Positions 1-6,960 of a stretch of DNA of 23,886 nt are shown here, in pieces. Each line of letters begins with the position of its first letter. Positions within the stretch are counted from its first letter, which is position 1. A program made the translations under genes and the position numbers. Origin of the DNA: Clostridiales bacterium (GTDB lineage: Bacteria > Bacillota_A > Clostridia > Oscillospirales > Oscillospiraceae); the NCBI GenBank assembly GCA_019417795.1, contig DXUR01000002.1, positions 37,949 to 61,834 on the forward strand, given 5' to 3'. The notes under the pieces were generated by a model, which saw only the letters and a list, made by a program, of their open reading frames with translations, did not search any database and was not told where the DNA came from.

Positions 1-212
1 TCCGTAACTTGCTGCTGGTCGCGGTCATTGCAGGAAAGGCGGGACAGGGTCTTGAAGCGGGAGAACTTATCCCCCAAACGGATACGGGCCATAGCGAGAC
101 CTTCCTCGACGAAAGTGGTATGGAAGCTGTCGCCATAGTCATGGTTTTTGCGTGCGTAGAGCTCGTTCAGCCCATCGCAGATTTCCTTATGTCTCAGAAC
201 TTTTTCGTTCAT
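1..212 (-). CDS. Nmad1/DUF1599-like protein, N-terminal part
   Basis: Reading leftward from ATG at 212, an open frame of 70 codons runs off the left edge, so the C-terminus is missing. A ribosome site AAGGAGG lies 6 bases before the ATG. The translation carries a KNHDYGDSF stretch followed by GLAMARIRLGDKFSRFKTL, which I recognise as the pattern of the DUF1599 family (nucleotide modification associated domain 1). That family occurs in phages and bacteria and is suspected to act in nucleotide or DNA-base modification; its reaction is not established. The gene follows a 71-codon small gene with an 11-base gap and a MazG-like gene beyond it, which fits a nucleotide-metabolism role. Family assignment is from memory of the motif, without a search. 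Confidence 0.7.
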   Translation of the reverse strand, partial: MNEKVLRHKEICDGLNELYARKNHDYGDSFHTTFVEEGLAMARIRLGDKFSRFKTLSRLSCNDRDQQQVT

Positions 213-223
213 TGTGCTCCTCC

Positions 224-433
224 TTAGTCTTTCATAGGGGATAGGCCAAGCCGTGTCCGGTAGTCATTGTGAGAGATCAGACCGCCGGCTCTCATGTTGC
301 GGAGTGTCTCCTCGTCTGGCCACGGGGAGACCGAAACAGAAACACCGCCATCAGGCGAAATATAAATGGACACAGATCGGTCACGAGCCGCCATTGCTTC
401 ATCAATGATTGAGTTGATTTTTTTCTCATCCAT
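224..433 (-). CDS. small hypothetical phage protein (69 aa)
   Basis: I do not recognise a function. The protein begins MDEKKINSIIDEAMAARDRS, has a central beta-rich stretch (SVSIYISPDGGVSVSVSP) and ends in a short helical region containing LISHNDYRTRLGLSP. The ATG at 433 is preferred because AAGGAG lies 9 bases upstream. An in-frame GTG at 439 would sit only 3 bases from the same site. There is no signal peptide or membrane segment. It lies between the MazG-like gene upstream and the Nmad1-like gene downstream, with short gaps, so it is probably co-transcribed with them. Confidence 0.7.
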   Translation of the reverse strand: MDEKKINSIIDEAMAARDRSVSIYISPDGGVSVSVSPWPDEETLRNMRAGGLISHNDYRTRLGLSPMKD

Positions 434-448
434 TTTCACAAGCTCCTT

Positions 449-904
449 TCAAATATCATTTGCTCTGCGATGCAGACTATGGTCGGCATCAAAGCCATCG
501 GGATAGCGAGCGCGGAGCTTATCGATGTTGGTCTGCATGACCGTTTCCATGTCCCAGCCGAGAGCGGTGCAAGCCTCCGCAATCATCCAGAGGCAGTCGC
601 CCAACTCCTTTTCCAGATGCTCAGGGTCGAGCTTGTGACCCTGGTACTTCTTCTGGAACAGACCAGAAACCTCGCCAGCCTCGGAAGTCAGGCCCAGGAC
701 AGCGTGCATGAGCATATCCTTCTTCTGGTCGTAGGGGATGCTGCATGTCCGTATAGCCAGCTTCTGGTACTCGTTGGGCATCATCCGCTTTTTCTCGTTC
801 TCATAGGCCGTGATAAGGAACTCCACGCACTTGGAGAAATCCTGCTTCGGCCTGTTACACCATCCACTGTAGCTGGGACACTGGTCTTTGTATTGACAAG
901 ACAT
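449..904 (-). CDS. MazG-like nucleotide pyrophosphohydrolase
   Basis: The protein has 151 residues. Residues 41-140 look like a MazG-type all-alpha NTP pyrophosphohydrolase, an enzyme class that cleaves (d)NTPs to NMP and pyrophosphate. The metal-binding pattern is visible as EAGE (E75, E78) and EKELGD (E100, D103). The first 40 residues carry four cysteines (C3, C9, C16, C26) that could form a small zinc site, which is not typical of MazG. The start has AGGAGG close upstream. Phage MazG homologues are thought to adjust the nucleotide pool or lower (p)ppGpp, and the neighbouring Nmad1-like, ThyX-like and HAD genes fit that theme. The substrate cannot be read from the sequence. Confidence 0.8.
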   Translation of the reverse strand: MSCQYKDQCPSYSGWCNRPKQDFSKCVEFLITAYENEKKRMMPNEYQKLAIRTCSIPYDQKKDMLMHAVLGLTSEAGEVSGLFQKKYQGHKLDPEHLEKELGDCLWMIAEACTALGWDMETVMQTNIDKLRARYPDGFDADHSLHRRANDI

Positions 905-929
905 AATTAAACTTCCTCCTCAAAAAGAA

Positions 930-964
930 TATAAAAAGAGAAGAGCCTGTGTTTCCACAAGCCC
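930..964 (-). terminator. intrinsic terminator after the 66-aa gene
   Basis: On the minus strand a 9-bp stem (GGGCTTGTG pairing with CACAGGCTC, including two G-U pairs) closes a GAAA loop and is followed by TTCTCTTTTTAT. It lies just past the stop of the gene at 982-1182 and before the MazG-like gene. Confidence 0.75.
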
Positions 965-981
965 TTCCCTCTGGGTAGAGA

Positions 982-1182
982 TTAGAATTTCAGCTTTTCG
1001 TTGATCTTCGCGATTTGTTTCTCAGCCTTTTTCTGAATCTCGGTGTTCCCGGCTGCGATTGCCAGGTCAAGGATCTCCTGCCAGTCTTCCAACTGGTCAA
1101 GCAGCATACCCTTGTACTGGTTATCCGTCATACCCACAGAATCACCACCATCCAGAAGGTGAGAATCGTTGCGTTCAGCCAT
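982..1182 (-). CDS. small hypothetical protein (66 aa)
   Basis: The function is unknown. The protein is hydrophilic; residues 28-64 (from LDQLEDWQEILDLAIAAG to the end) look like a helical hairpin or coiled coil rich in Lys and Glu. The ATG at 1182 has AAGGAGG upstream. The gene has its own signals: a sigma-70-type promoter at 1244-1273, the 27-nt repeated leader element at 1199-1225 directly before the ribosome site, and a strong terminator downstream. It can therefore be a separate transcription unit, or the start of one reading into the MazG/Nmad1 genes. The protein resembles short regulatory or structural phage polypeptides only in general character. Confidence 0.7.
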   Translation of the reverse strand: MAERNDSHLLDGGDSVGMTDNQYKGMLLDQLEDWQEILDLAIAAGNTEIQKKAEKQIAKINEKLKF

Positions 1183-1198
1183 AGCCTAACAACCTCCT

Positions 1199-1225
1199 TC
1201 CATAATAGGCGATGTACTTTTTGCG
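1199..1225 (-). promoter_or_regulatory. 27-nt leader element, copy A
   Basis: This is one of eight copies of a fixed-length element. On the minus strand it begins CGCAAAAAGTACA and ends CGCCTATTATGGA, running into the AGGAGG of the 66-aa gene. A canonical promoter lies upstream at 1244-1273, so here the element would fall in the 5' untranslated RNA. A transcript starting at the GG of this copy would keep the whole ribosome site. Confidence 0.6.
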
Positions 1226-1243
1226 CATGATTTCTTTTTTATG

Positions 1244-1273
1244 ATTGTATCATAACAGCCGGAGTGGTGTCAA
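1244..1273 (-). promoter_or_regulatory. sigma-70-type promoter for the 66-aa gene
   Basis: On the minus strand the -35 box is TTGACA (1273-1268), the spacer is 18 bases, and the -10 box is TACAAT (1249-1244) with a TG one base upstream (extended -10). The -35 box overlaps the TGA stop of the ThyX-like gene. Transcription would start near 1237 and read leftward. Confidence 0.65.
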
Positions 1274-2028
1274 ACGGCAGTGCCTGTAATCAACGCAGAA
1301 TAAGGCAGACTTTCAATCCGGTCGCAAAGTGTATGCCATTCATCGAGCTTGTGATGCCGACGGGATTTGTAGATATTGGCCAGAACCTCATAGTTCAGCA
1401 TGACCGTCCGTTTCTGATTGTAAGAGCTCGGAAGAAGCTGGATCATCTGCCACCAAATATCCTTGGCGGGGAGGCCGGTGTATTCCTCAGTCTTCATCGC
1501 TGCAAGATATTTTTCACGATAGTGATTTAGCACATCAATCGTCATGCCAAGGACTTCCATGGGCCCCGTATCTCTGTGATCGGTTCCTCCGATTTCAATA
1601 CAGACATCGAGGTCATCAACCAGATGCTCGTGACTGAAGTCATCCAGTGTAAACTCCTTTGCTGCGATTTTGTGCATCGTAGAGCAGGAGTTGGCGACCG
1701 TACCGACCTTATAGGTGTCGAACTCTTTCCACCAGTACAGCGGGGCGGTGATGTCGAGATAGACGGTAATCATCCGCATGAACTTACGATGATCTGTGCC
1801 GGCATTGCGGAGACGGGTCATGAGGTCGAAATCATTTTGTCCAACATCAAAACCGCCAGCGGCACACGCTGCATAACCGCTATTATGATGAACGCAAGTC
1901 ACACAATCTCTTACCAAATCTTTATGACAACGCCCGCTATCACTCTTCTCCCAAGAGTTCTTAGGGTTCCTCATGCCGCGAATGGCGTGCTCCCAGCCAA
2001 TAACTTCGACATTTTCAACTTTCAGCAT
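1270..2028 (-). CDS. ThyX-like flavin-dependent thymidylate synthase homologue, degenerate motif
   Basis: The protein has 252 residues. The central and C-terminal parts (about 80-245) resemble phage proteins I associate with ThyX, which methylates dUMP using folate and FAD. Landmarks are HRKFMRMITVYLDITAPLYWW (80-100), a stretch TVANSCSTMH (110-119) in the position of the ThyX signature, and LLPSSYNQKRTVMLNYE (198-214). The ThyX signature RHRxxSxNxxSxRY is only partly kept: N113 and S116 match, but the RHR and the final RY are absent. A segment with four cysteines (C34, C42, C45, C55) sits near the N-terminus and may bind a metal. The start at 2028 follows AAGGAG and overlaps the upstream gene by 14 bases. 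It may be a divergent synthase, a dUMP-modifying enzyme or an inactive relative. Confidence 0.55.
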   Translation of the reverse strand: MLKVENVEVIGWEHAIRGMRNPKNSWEKSDSGRCHKDLVRDCVTCVHHNSGYAACAAGGFDVGQNDFDLMTRLRNAGTDHRKFMRMITVYLDITAPLYWWKEFDTYKVGTVANSCSTMHKIAAKEFTLDDFSHEHLVDDLDVCIEIGGTDHRDTGPMEVLGMTIDVLNHYREKYLAAMKTEEYTGLPAKDIWWQMIQLLPSSYNQKRTVMLNYEVLANIYKSRRHHKLDEWHTLCDRIESLPYSALITGTAV

Positions 2029-2308
2029 TTACTTCTCCTTTCCTTAACACCTCGTTATGCTTTACAAGTGCACAGAGAGAGGCGTTCTCCTCATCGCAGA
2101 ACTTGATAGAAACAGGGTCAACACGGCGAACACCATCTTTGAATTCAACAATGCCATAGACCTGCCCAATCTGACCAGCAGGGTGTCTACCACGAAGCAG
2201 ACTGGCGCCAACAACATTACTCCACTGCTCCCAAAGATGAAAATATCCGAGTTCACCGTTGACTTCACAAAGGCGTGTTGGGAACTCAACCATTTTAAGC
2301 CAGGCCAT
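2015..2308 (-). CDS. hypothetical phage protein (97 aa)
   Basis: No function is recognised. The protein is small and soluble, with a beta-rich core: GELGYFHLWEQWSNVVG, GQVYGIVEFKDGVRRVDP, SIKFCDEENASLC. Its start overlaps the stop of the upstream P-loop gene as TAATG, which implies translational coupling. The ribosome site is weak (GAAGG), consistent with reliance on coupling. It lies inside the nucleotide-metabolism cluster between a P-loop NTPase and a ThyX-like gene, so a part in that pathway is possible but not shown. Confidence 0.7.
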   Translation of the reverse strand: MAWLKMVEFPTRLCEVNGELGYFHLWEQWSNVVGASLLRGRHPAGQIGQVYGIVEFKDGVRRVDPVSIKFCDEENASLCALVKHNEVLRKGEVNAES

Positions 2309-2637
2309 TACAAACCTTCTTTCTGTTGGCCGCGAAGAACCTCAATGCAGTCGCAGTCAACCGTGGCAGCTTCGACATTCATAACAGAGAGCATCATCTG
2401 AAGCTCGTCTACGAGATACTTCTCGCTCTTACCAAGGCCGCCGCTTGCGAGAAGACGGATGTAGTTCGTCACCGTGATGGGAACAGGAATTTTCTTACCC
2501 ATCTGAGCAGCGAGTAACTGAATATAATTAGCCATCTGATAGGTAGCCACAACGATGGTAGCACCTGTCTTTTCAGACATTTCGATGAGCATAGTGGTTT
2601 TGCCGCTTTGCCGTTCGCCGATATAAATTGTGCTCAT
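2308..2637 (-). CDS. small P-loop NTPase (109 aa)
   Basis: A Walker A motif GERQSGKTT (7-15) is present, and LVDELQ (75-80) could be Walker B with D77 and E78. At 109 residues it is barely one RecA-like core and lacks visible arginine-finger or sensor regions. It may act as a partner of a larger enzyme, or bind ATP with another subunit. The ATG at 2637 overlaps the stop of the upstream gene (ATGA) and has AAGGAG in front. Alternatives are a mini-kinase for nucleotides, given the ThyX-like and HAD neighbours, or a DNA-translocation accessory protein. No kinase-specific lid or substrate motif is apparent. Confidence 0.7.
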   Translation of the reverse strand: MSTIYIGERQSGKTTMLIEMSEKTGATIVVATYQMANYIQLLAAQMGKKIPVPITVTNYIRLLASGGLGKSEKYLVDELQMMLSVMNVEAATVDCDCIEVLRGQQKEGL

Positions 2638-3065
2638 TTGGAAGTCTCCTTCCTCGTCCGTGCCAAGACCTTCTTTGCCTGAGAAGTTGAGCCAAAGACT
2701 CGCTTCGTAACAGCAGCACAGAACCCGGCATAGGGATCATTGTGGTCACCCTCGCCACAAGAAACGATAGTCTTGGTTCCGTCGAGCGATTCCCTGGGGG
2801 TTCCGAAAGTGAAGTTGAGGAAAGCCTTAGCAAGAGCCACCGGAATGATTGCGTCGTTGCGCTTCGGCGCATCAAAGAGTGAAGGTATCACATTCTCTTT
2901 CTTGAACCAGAAGAGGCCGTATTTGCTTGCATGGTTTTTAAGGCCGGAAAACTCCACTCCGACCCGATCATCTGTAAACTTTTTAATGATGCCGAGTTTC
3001 CCGGTGTATTTACCACCGTACTCGTCACCGGATTTAATGCTGACTATTGTATCAATGGGGATCAT
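2634..3065 (-). CDS. hypothetical protein with SH3/KOW-like N-terminus (143 aa)
   Basis: The function is unknown. Residues 1-62 read as a small beta barrel (DTIVSIKSGDEYGGKYTGKL, then VGVEFSGL and FWFKKENVIP), resembling KOW or SH3-like modules that bind RNA, DNA or protein. Residues 90-143 contain IVSCGEGDHNDPYAGFCAA and a basic tail. The ATG at 3065 is chosen because AAAGGAG lies 8 bases upstream; an upstream in-frame codon at 3083 would place that site inside the gene. It overlaps the next gene by 4 bases. Proteins of this type occur in phage early regions, but I cannot name a family with certainty. Confidence 0.65.
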   Translation of the reverse strand: MIPIDTIVSIKSGDEYGGKYTGKLGIIKKFTDDRVGVEFSGLKNHASKYGLFWFKKENVIPSLFDAPKRNDAIIPVALAKAFLNFTFGTPRESLDGTKTIVSCGEGDHNDPYAGFCAAVTKRVFGSTSQAKKVLARTRKETSK

Positions 3066-3093
3066 ATTTTTTTCTCCTTTCAAATATCAGTGG

Positions 3094-4386
3094 TTACTTC
3101 TTGTCGATCTGGTTAGCTTTTCTCTCTTCGTACTCAGCCTGCTCGATGCGAACCATGCCGTCCGGACCATCTTTGAAATATCCATTCAGATCAACGACCT
3201 CGCCGTTGGGAAGAATAAGCTGGAGATAGCCGACGGTATCGAAGTCGCCATTTTTCTCATCGGTCAGAAACTCTTCGACGATGATCTTGAACTTCTTGTC
3301 CGCCGGGAAGTACGGAAGCGTGATCGGATACATCTTGTCGATAAGGCGAGTACCGAAGCCGTTTCTGAACGGAATATCAGGGCTTTCTTTGTTGATGAGC
3401 TGAACACGGTTGACATCCGAGTAAGTGACCGTACCGTCCTCGGCGACATCCTTAAACAGGCTGCTCATGCGCTTGCACTGGAAGTGCTGGATAGGATCGT
3501 TCTCACCAAACTCGATTTTAGTCCAAATATCAGGATCGTCCTCAATGGGGGTAAGGCATTTGCCGTCGATGAGGCGGTTCAGGATGCTCTTGGTGATCTG
3601 AATGCTCATACCGGAGTGGCCGTCGCGTTCCAAAGACCGATACGCTCTGAGGGCACTCTCATAGCACGCAACACCGTAATCCCAGTCGTCTTTATCTTCG
3701 GCACTTTCGCGTTCTTTCTGAGAAGCAATAGCAACTTCACGAGCCGCCCAATCACTCTCGTCATCGGAAAGGGACAGTACCCGCTCGACATCCTTATCTG
3801 TATGGCCGTCCCACTCAGGAGCAGTGGTCACCTCTTTGCAGTGGAACAGGTCCCAGTCCTTGTCCTCGTAATGATAGGTATAGGGCCCCTTTGGCGTGTC
3901 GATGCCAACGATGAACCAACCTCCTCCAAATGGAGCCTCGCCATCCGAATGCTTGTGGGATTTCCAAGCAAGCGTCGGGAAAGTGTTCACCAAGGCCGCG
4001 AAGAGGATGAGCCGCTGATAATAGAGGGAATTGAAAGTGTGGAACCCGTCGGAGAATTCTCCAATATCCTTCTCGGACATAGGCACTGCGCGATCATCCC
4101 AATATTCATTGGCGAAGATCTTCCGGCAGTCAGTCCCAAATGCTTTGATGATTTCGGGAAGATTCTTATTGACGGCATCAAGATGGATGCCATGCGCCTC
4201 ACAAAATGCAAGCGCTTTTTCCAAAGGTTCGCCGACGCGGTTCGTCCAAAGAATGATTTTGGCGCCAGCTTCCTGTTCGGCCTTAACCTTGGCGATGTTT
4301 TTTTCAATCGGCGCACCGATCTCAGGCCATTTGTTTTCAACCAAAGTGCCATCGAAGTCGACAGCAATAATTTTTGCGTTATCCAT
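3094..4386 (-). CDS. HAD phosphatase fused to a WDGH-type phage domain (430 aa)
   Basis: Three parts are visible. Residues 1-105 are a HAD-superfamily hydrolase: DFDGT with nucleophile D10 and acid D12, WTNR (47-50) as motif II, and YWDD (95-98) as motif IV; such small HADs often dephosphorylate nucleotides. Residues 110-205 match a phage domain ending in WDGHT (192-196), with conserved FHTFNSLYYQR and GGWFIVGI. Residues 210-430 form a third domain (DYGVACYESALRAYRSL, GHSGMSIQITKSILNRLIDG, then a beta-rich end) that I know only as a conserved phage segment. AAGGAG lies 5 bases before the ATG. The context (MazG, ThyX-like, Nmad1) suggests nucleotide salvage or modification. The function of the last two domains is unknown. 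Confidence 0.75.
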   Translation of the reverse strand: MDNAKIIAVDFDGTLVENKWPEIGAPIEKNIAKVKAEQEAGAKIILWTNRVGEPLEKALAFCEAHGIHLDAVNKNLPEIIKAFGTDCRKIFANEYWDDRAVPMSEKDIGEFSDGFHTFNSLYYQRLILFAALVNTFPTLAWKSHKHSDGEAPFGGGWFIVGIDTPKGPYTYHYEDKDWDLFHCKEVTTAPEWDGHTDKDVERVLSLSDDESDWAAREVAIASQKERESAEDKDDWDYGVACYESALRAYRSLERDGHSGMSIQITKSILNRLIDGKCLTPIEDDPDIWTKIEFGENDPIQHFQCKRMSSLFKDVAEDGTVTYSDVNRVQLINKESPDIPFRNGFGTRLIDKMYPITLPYFPADKKFKIIVEEFLTDEKNGDFDTVGYLQLILPNGEVVDLNGYFKDGPDGMVRIEQAEYEERKANQIDKK

Positions 4387-4403
4387 GATTTCTCCTTTTC
4401 ATG

Positions 4404-5639
4404 TCATGCAGCTTTCGGCATCGGCGCAGTAGACCACCCAACAAAGCGACCTTCGTTGAAGTTCTTCTTCTCCTTGAGTGCCTTGCTGATTGCCAGATCA
4501 ATGCCGGAAAAGCTCTTTAGATGGAAGTAATAAAGGTCACTGAATGGCGTCGTCAGACGGTCGATTCGTCCGGAAGCCTGAACCATGACCTTATAGGAAT
4601 AGTTCTGCGAGTAGAAGATAATCGTATCAGTAGTAATGCAGTTCCAGCCCTCGCAGCCGGCCGTGTACTGCACGAGATAGACCCATTTGTCGCCGGTCGG
4701 GATCTCTTGATGCTTGTGACCGTTCCATTCAGCGACTTCAGTCCCATCGGGGTAACCAAGATTTTTGAGAATATCAAGCTCGTAGTCGAAATTGTAGAAG
4801 ATGATGACTTTAGGGTGATCTTCCATGATCTCCAGCACGGCCACGCTTCGGGACTCGTCCGAATTTACCACGCGGCGCCAGTTCATACAAAGTTCAGAAG
4901 CCGTTTCAATAGGACGGTCTTCCCAAGGGTTCCAGCGGTTTCGAGAAATATCTTTGTAGAGCGGAATGTTGTAGGAAACAGGCACCTCCTGATGATGCGA
5001 TGTGGTGTGCCGATCGAATTCCATCGTAACGAGAATGCGATTGCGCAGACGGATCAGCCGTCCAGTGTTGAGGTATCGGTCAACCTTTGGATACTTCGAC
5101 CTCCAGTCATAAACCACATGCTGGTCGATGAAATCGGTCTTGTTCCGGTAGAACCCATTTGCGATGAAGACTGGGATATAATCCTGCCAGGTATCCCCGG
5201 GGGTAGCGGAGAGCAAGATCCATTTATTCACCTTGGCGATTTTCAGGAATGCTTTTGTCCAAGCCCCGTAACCGACGACACGCTGCTCGTCAAATATAAA
5301 GAAACTGTTTTTTACATCTTTGTACTTGCCGATGTTGTTCCACGAGTCGATGACGACCTTGTTCTTGTAGTAATTGCAGTCCTCATGGGTGGAGAGCAGG
5401 AATGGAGCCAACTCGTTCTCCCATTCACAGGTATCTCGCTTGCGTGCCGTGGTGATGATGTAAATATCAAGCGGATTTTTCATCGGCGCATCAGGAATGT
5501 CAAGATTTCCGCCTTGTTGAAGATAGTAATAGGCGAGAGCAGTTCTGGATTTACCGGAGCCGACCCCGCCGCATAGAATGCAACCGTTCTTCATTTTTTC
5601 AAGGGCGCTGCGCTGATGATCGTACAGACTGATACTCAT
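4404..5639 (-). CDS. superfamily 2 DNA helicase/ATPase
   Basis: The protein has 411 residues and all main SF2 motifs: LYDHQ near the N-terminus, Walker A GGVGSGKS (24-31), motif II DEQR (117-120, a variant of DEAD/DEAH), motif III SATP (144-147), and motif VI QASGRIDR (354-361). This is the size and layout of compact phage Snf2/DEAD-type helicases found next to phage polymerase genes. It probably unwinds or remodels DNA or displaces proteins during replication. The start overlaps the methyltransferase-like stop as ATGA, so the two are translationally coupled. No nuclease domain is fused. Polarity and substrate cannot be deduced. Confidence 0.9.
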   Translation of the reverse strand: MSISLYDHQRSALEKMKNGCILCGGVGSGKSRTALAYYYLQQGGNLDIPDAPMKNPLDIYIITTARKRDTCEWENELAPFLLSTHEDCNYYKNKVVIDSWNNIGKYKDVKNSFFIFDEQRVVGYGAWTKAFLKIAKVNKWILLSATPGDTWQDYIPVFIANGFYRNKTDFIDQHVVYDWRSKYPKVDRYLNTGRLIRLRNRILVTMEFDRHTTSHHQEVPVSYNIPLYKDISRNRWNPWEDRPIETASELCMNWRRVVNSDESRSVAVLEIMEDHPKVIIFYNFDYELDILKNLGYPDGTEVAEWNGHKHQEIPTGDKWVYLVQYTAGCEGWNCITTDTIIFYSQNYSYKVMVQASGRIDRLTTPFSDLYYFHLKSFSGIDLAISKALKEKKNFNEGRFVGWSTAPMPKAA

Positions 5640-6508
5640 TTCGAGTCACTCTCCAAAATATCCTGCATTCTACGGATAATTCGTCGCGTACACCAGAAAT
5701 CGCTGAAGTACATAGGCGTGAACCAGTAGTTCTCCAAAGAGTCACCATCTGTGATTGGATCGGTAAGCGAATTGCCGACCTTAACATATCCGGCAACGCC
5801 AAGCAGCGATATCTGCAAATAGCACATCAGCGCAACGAGTTCGTCGATGTCCTGAGCAGACACCAGCACATAGTTCTGGAAGTTGAGATGTTCTTTTTCC
5901 AGTAGCTTTTTTACCGTGTTTACACCGGCGATTATCGTCGCTCCGGCCCCGCAACATGGATCAGAGAGCGTGATATATCCCTTCATATCAATCCGGTCCT
6001 TAAGAGTATCGTCCATAGAAATATCAGCCATCATCTGGCAGACGTGATATGGTGTAAACACCTGACCGGAACGACTGTCATAGAGTTCAAGCGTCATATA
6101 AAGCTCCCCAAGGAAATCCTGTTCTGGATTTTCCTCCATGGCCATGACGAGGTGGGCGAGTAGTTCTGGAAATAGCTTTTGTTCCTCCGGACGATACTTC
6201 TTTATGATTTGCAGATAACGTTTTTCACGCTTGGGATAATGCAATGGTGTCTTGTCGACAGCATTTGAAAACGAACATGCGGACATCACCACAAAGTCTC
6301 GCCAAATATCAATAGACCGATGGCGGCTCGTAAGCTGTCGGAAAGTATCCATGAACGCTTTTTCGGGAGGAACTCGTTTCTCTTCCTTGGCTTTTGTTTT
6401 CTCGCTTTGTTGAACAAACTTCGGAATATCAGGGGGCGTATATGGTTTAGGCGGCTCTTTCTTTGCATGAGCCGTTTTCTTCTTTTTTGCGGGCTTCCAT
6501 AAAAGCAT
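5636..6508 (-). CDS. N6-adenine DNA methyltransferase-like protein lacking NPPY
   Basis: The start ATG at 6508 follows AAAGGAG; longer frames upstream lack a ribosome site. The 290-residue protein has a basic N-terminal tail (KPAKKKKTAHAKK), then a HsdM/N6_Mtase-like domain: GQVFTPYHVCQMMADIS (148-164), the SAM-binding motif DPCCGAG (183-189), AQDID (218-222) and VGNSL (244-248). The catalytic NPPY/F (DPPY, SPPY) motif expected after VGNSL is not found; the protein continues as DPITDGDSLENYWFTPMYF and ends. It may therefore bind SAM or DNA without methylating, or use a divergent motif. It sits directly upstream of the helicase gene with a 4-base overlap. Confidence 0.8.
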   Translation of the reverse strand: MLLWKPAKKKKTAHAKKEPPKPYTPPDIPKFVQQSEKTKAKEEKRVPPEKAFMDTFRQLTSRHRSIDIWRDFVVMSACSFSNAVDKTPLHYPKREKRYLQIIKKYRPEEQKLFPELLAHLVMAMEENPEQDFLGELYMTLELYDSRSGQVFTPYHVCQMMADISMDDTLKDRIDMKGYITLSDPCCGAGATIIAGVNTVKKLLEKEHLNFQNYVLVSAQDIDELVALMCYLQISLLGVAGYVKVGNSLTDPITDGDSLENYWFTPMYFSDFWCTRRIIRRMQDILESDSK

Positions 6509-6536
6509 TGGCTTCTCCTTTCGATAAGTTGTTTTA

Positions 6537-6896
6537 TCAAGGATATATTCCTCGATTGTTTCTAAACAACCCAATAACTTCCTTGTCAACAAACTCTGCT
6601 GCTATATGAAATACCTCATACATCCTCGAATCAACCGCAGCATACGCACATTTATAGAAGGTTAATGCGAGTCGATATGCGGTATCCTCTGCTGAATTGC
6701 ACGGATTCGCAAGAATCGCTGTTATGAGTTCTGAAATTGCCCATCTTTGGACGGAATATTTTTGAAAATCGGTAGGTGTTGGTTTTTTTTGTATGAGCAT
6801 ACGTTCTTTTGAAACGCCGCGAATTGTTTTAGGATCTGTCTGTTTCAAAAACTCGCGTAGCATATAAACAAAAACACGATTGAAATTTTCACACAT
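6537..6896 (-). CDS. hypothetical protein, member 1 of the RWA paralogous family (119 aa)
   Basis: The function is unknown. The protein is soluble and helical. The C-terminal half (RWAISELITAIL 51-62, then HIAAEFVDKEVIGLF 97-111) resembles the products at 16757-17125 and 18608-18937, so the three genes form a dispersed paralogous family. The ATG at 6896 has AAGGTGG 8 bases upstream; a GTG at 6908 is the alternative but would overlap that site. Local base composition is more AT-rich than the flanking replication genes, which could mean a separate insertion. It lies between the candidate ssDNA-binding gene and the methyltransferase-like gene. Confidence 0.65.
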   Translation of the reverse strand: MCENFNRVFVYMLREFLKQTDPKTIRGVSKERMLIQKKPTPTDFQKYSVQRWAISELITAILANPCNSAEDTAYRLALTFYKCAYAAVDSRMYEVFHIAAEFVDKEVIGLFRNNRGIYP

Positions 6897-6919
6897 AAAC
6901 GTTTCCACCTTAAACAGAA

Positions 6920-6952
6920 ATGGGGCGCCGGCTACCTCCTAACCAGCGTCCC
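6920..6952 (-). terminator. possible weak hairpin after the ssDNA-binding-like gene
   Basis: The minus strand can pair GGG(A)CGCTGG with CCGGCGCCC around a loop that contains AGGAGG. The stem is followed by CATTTCTGTTT, which is only a poor U-tract. It may be a weak terminator or simply a stable hairpin. Confidence 0.35.
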
Positions 6953-6960
6953 TGCAATGC

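Noticed and set aside
9..227. plus-strand frame at the left edge
   Set aside because: It is the shadow of the Nmad1-like gene, whose minus-strand translation gives a recognisable family pattern and a good ribosome site.
1576..2106. 176-codon plus-strand frame opposite the ThyX-like gene
   Set aside because: No ribosome site, no domain, and fully covered by minus-strand genes with overlapping start/stop coupling.
2308..2637. P-loop protein as a thymidylate or hydroxymethyl-dU kinase
   Set aside because: It would fit the nucleotide-modification idea, but the protein is too short and lacks lid and substrate-binding motifs, so only a general P-loop call is made.
2740..4530. 596-codon open frame on the plus strand
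   Set aside because: It lies antisense to the HAD/WDGH and KOW-like genes, which have clear motifs and ribosome sites. The plus-strand product has no recognisable domain or ribosome site, and its length reflects codon bias of the opposite strand.
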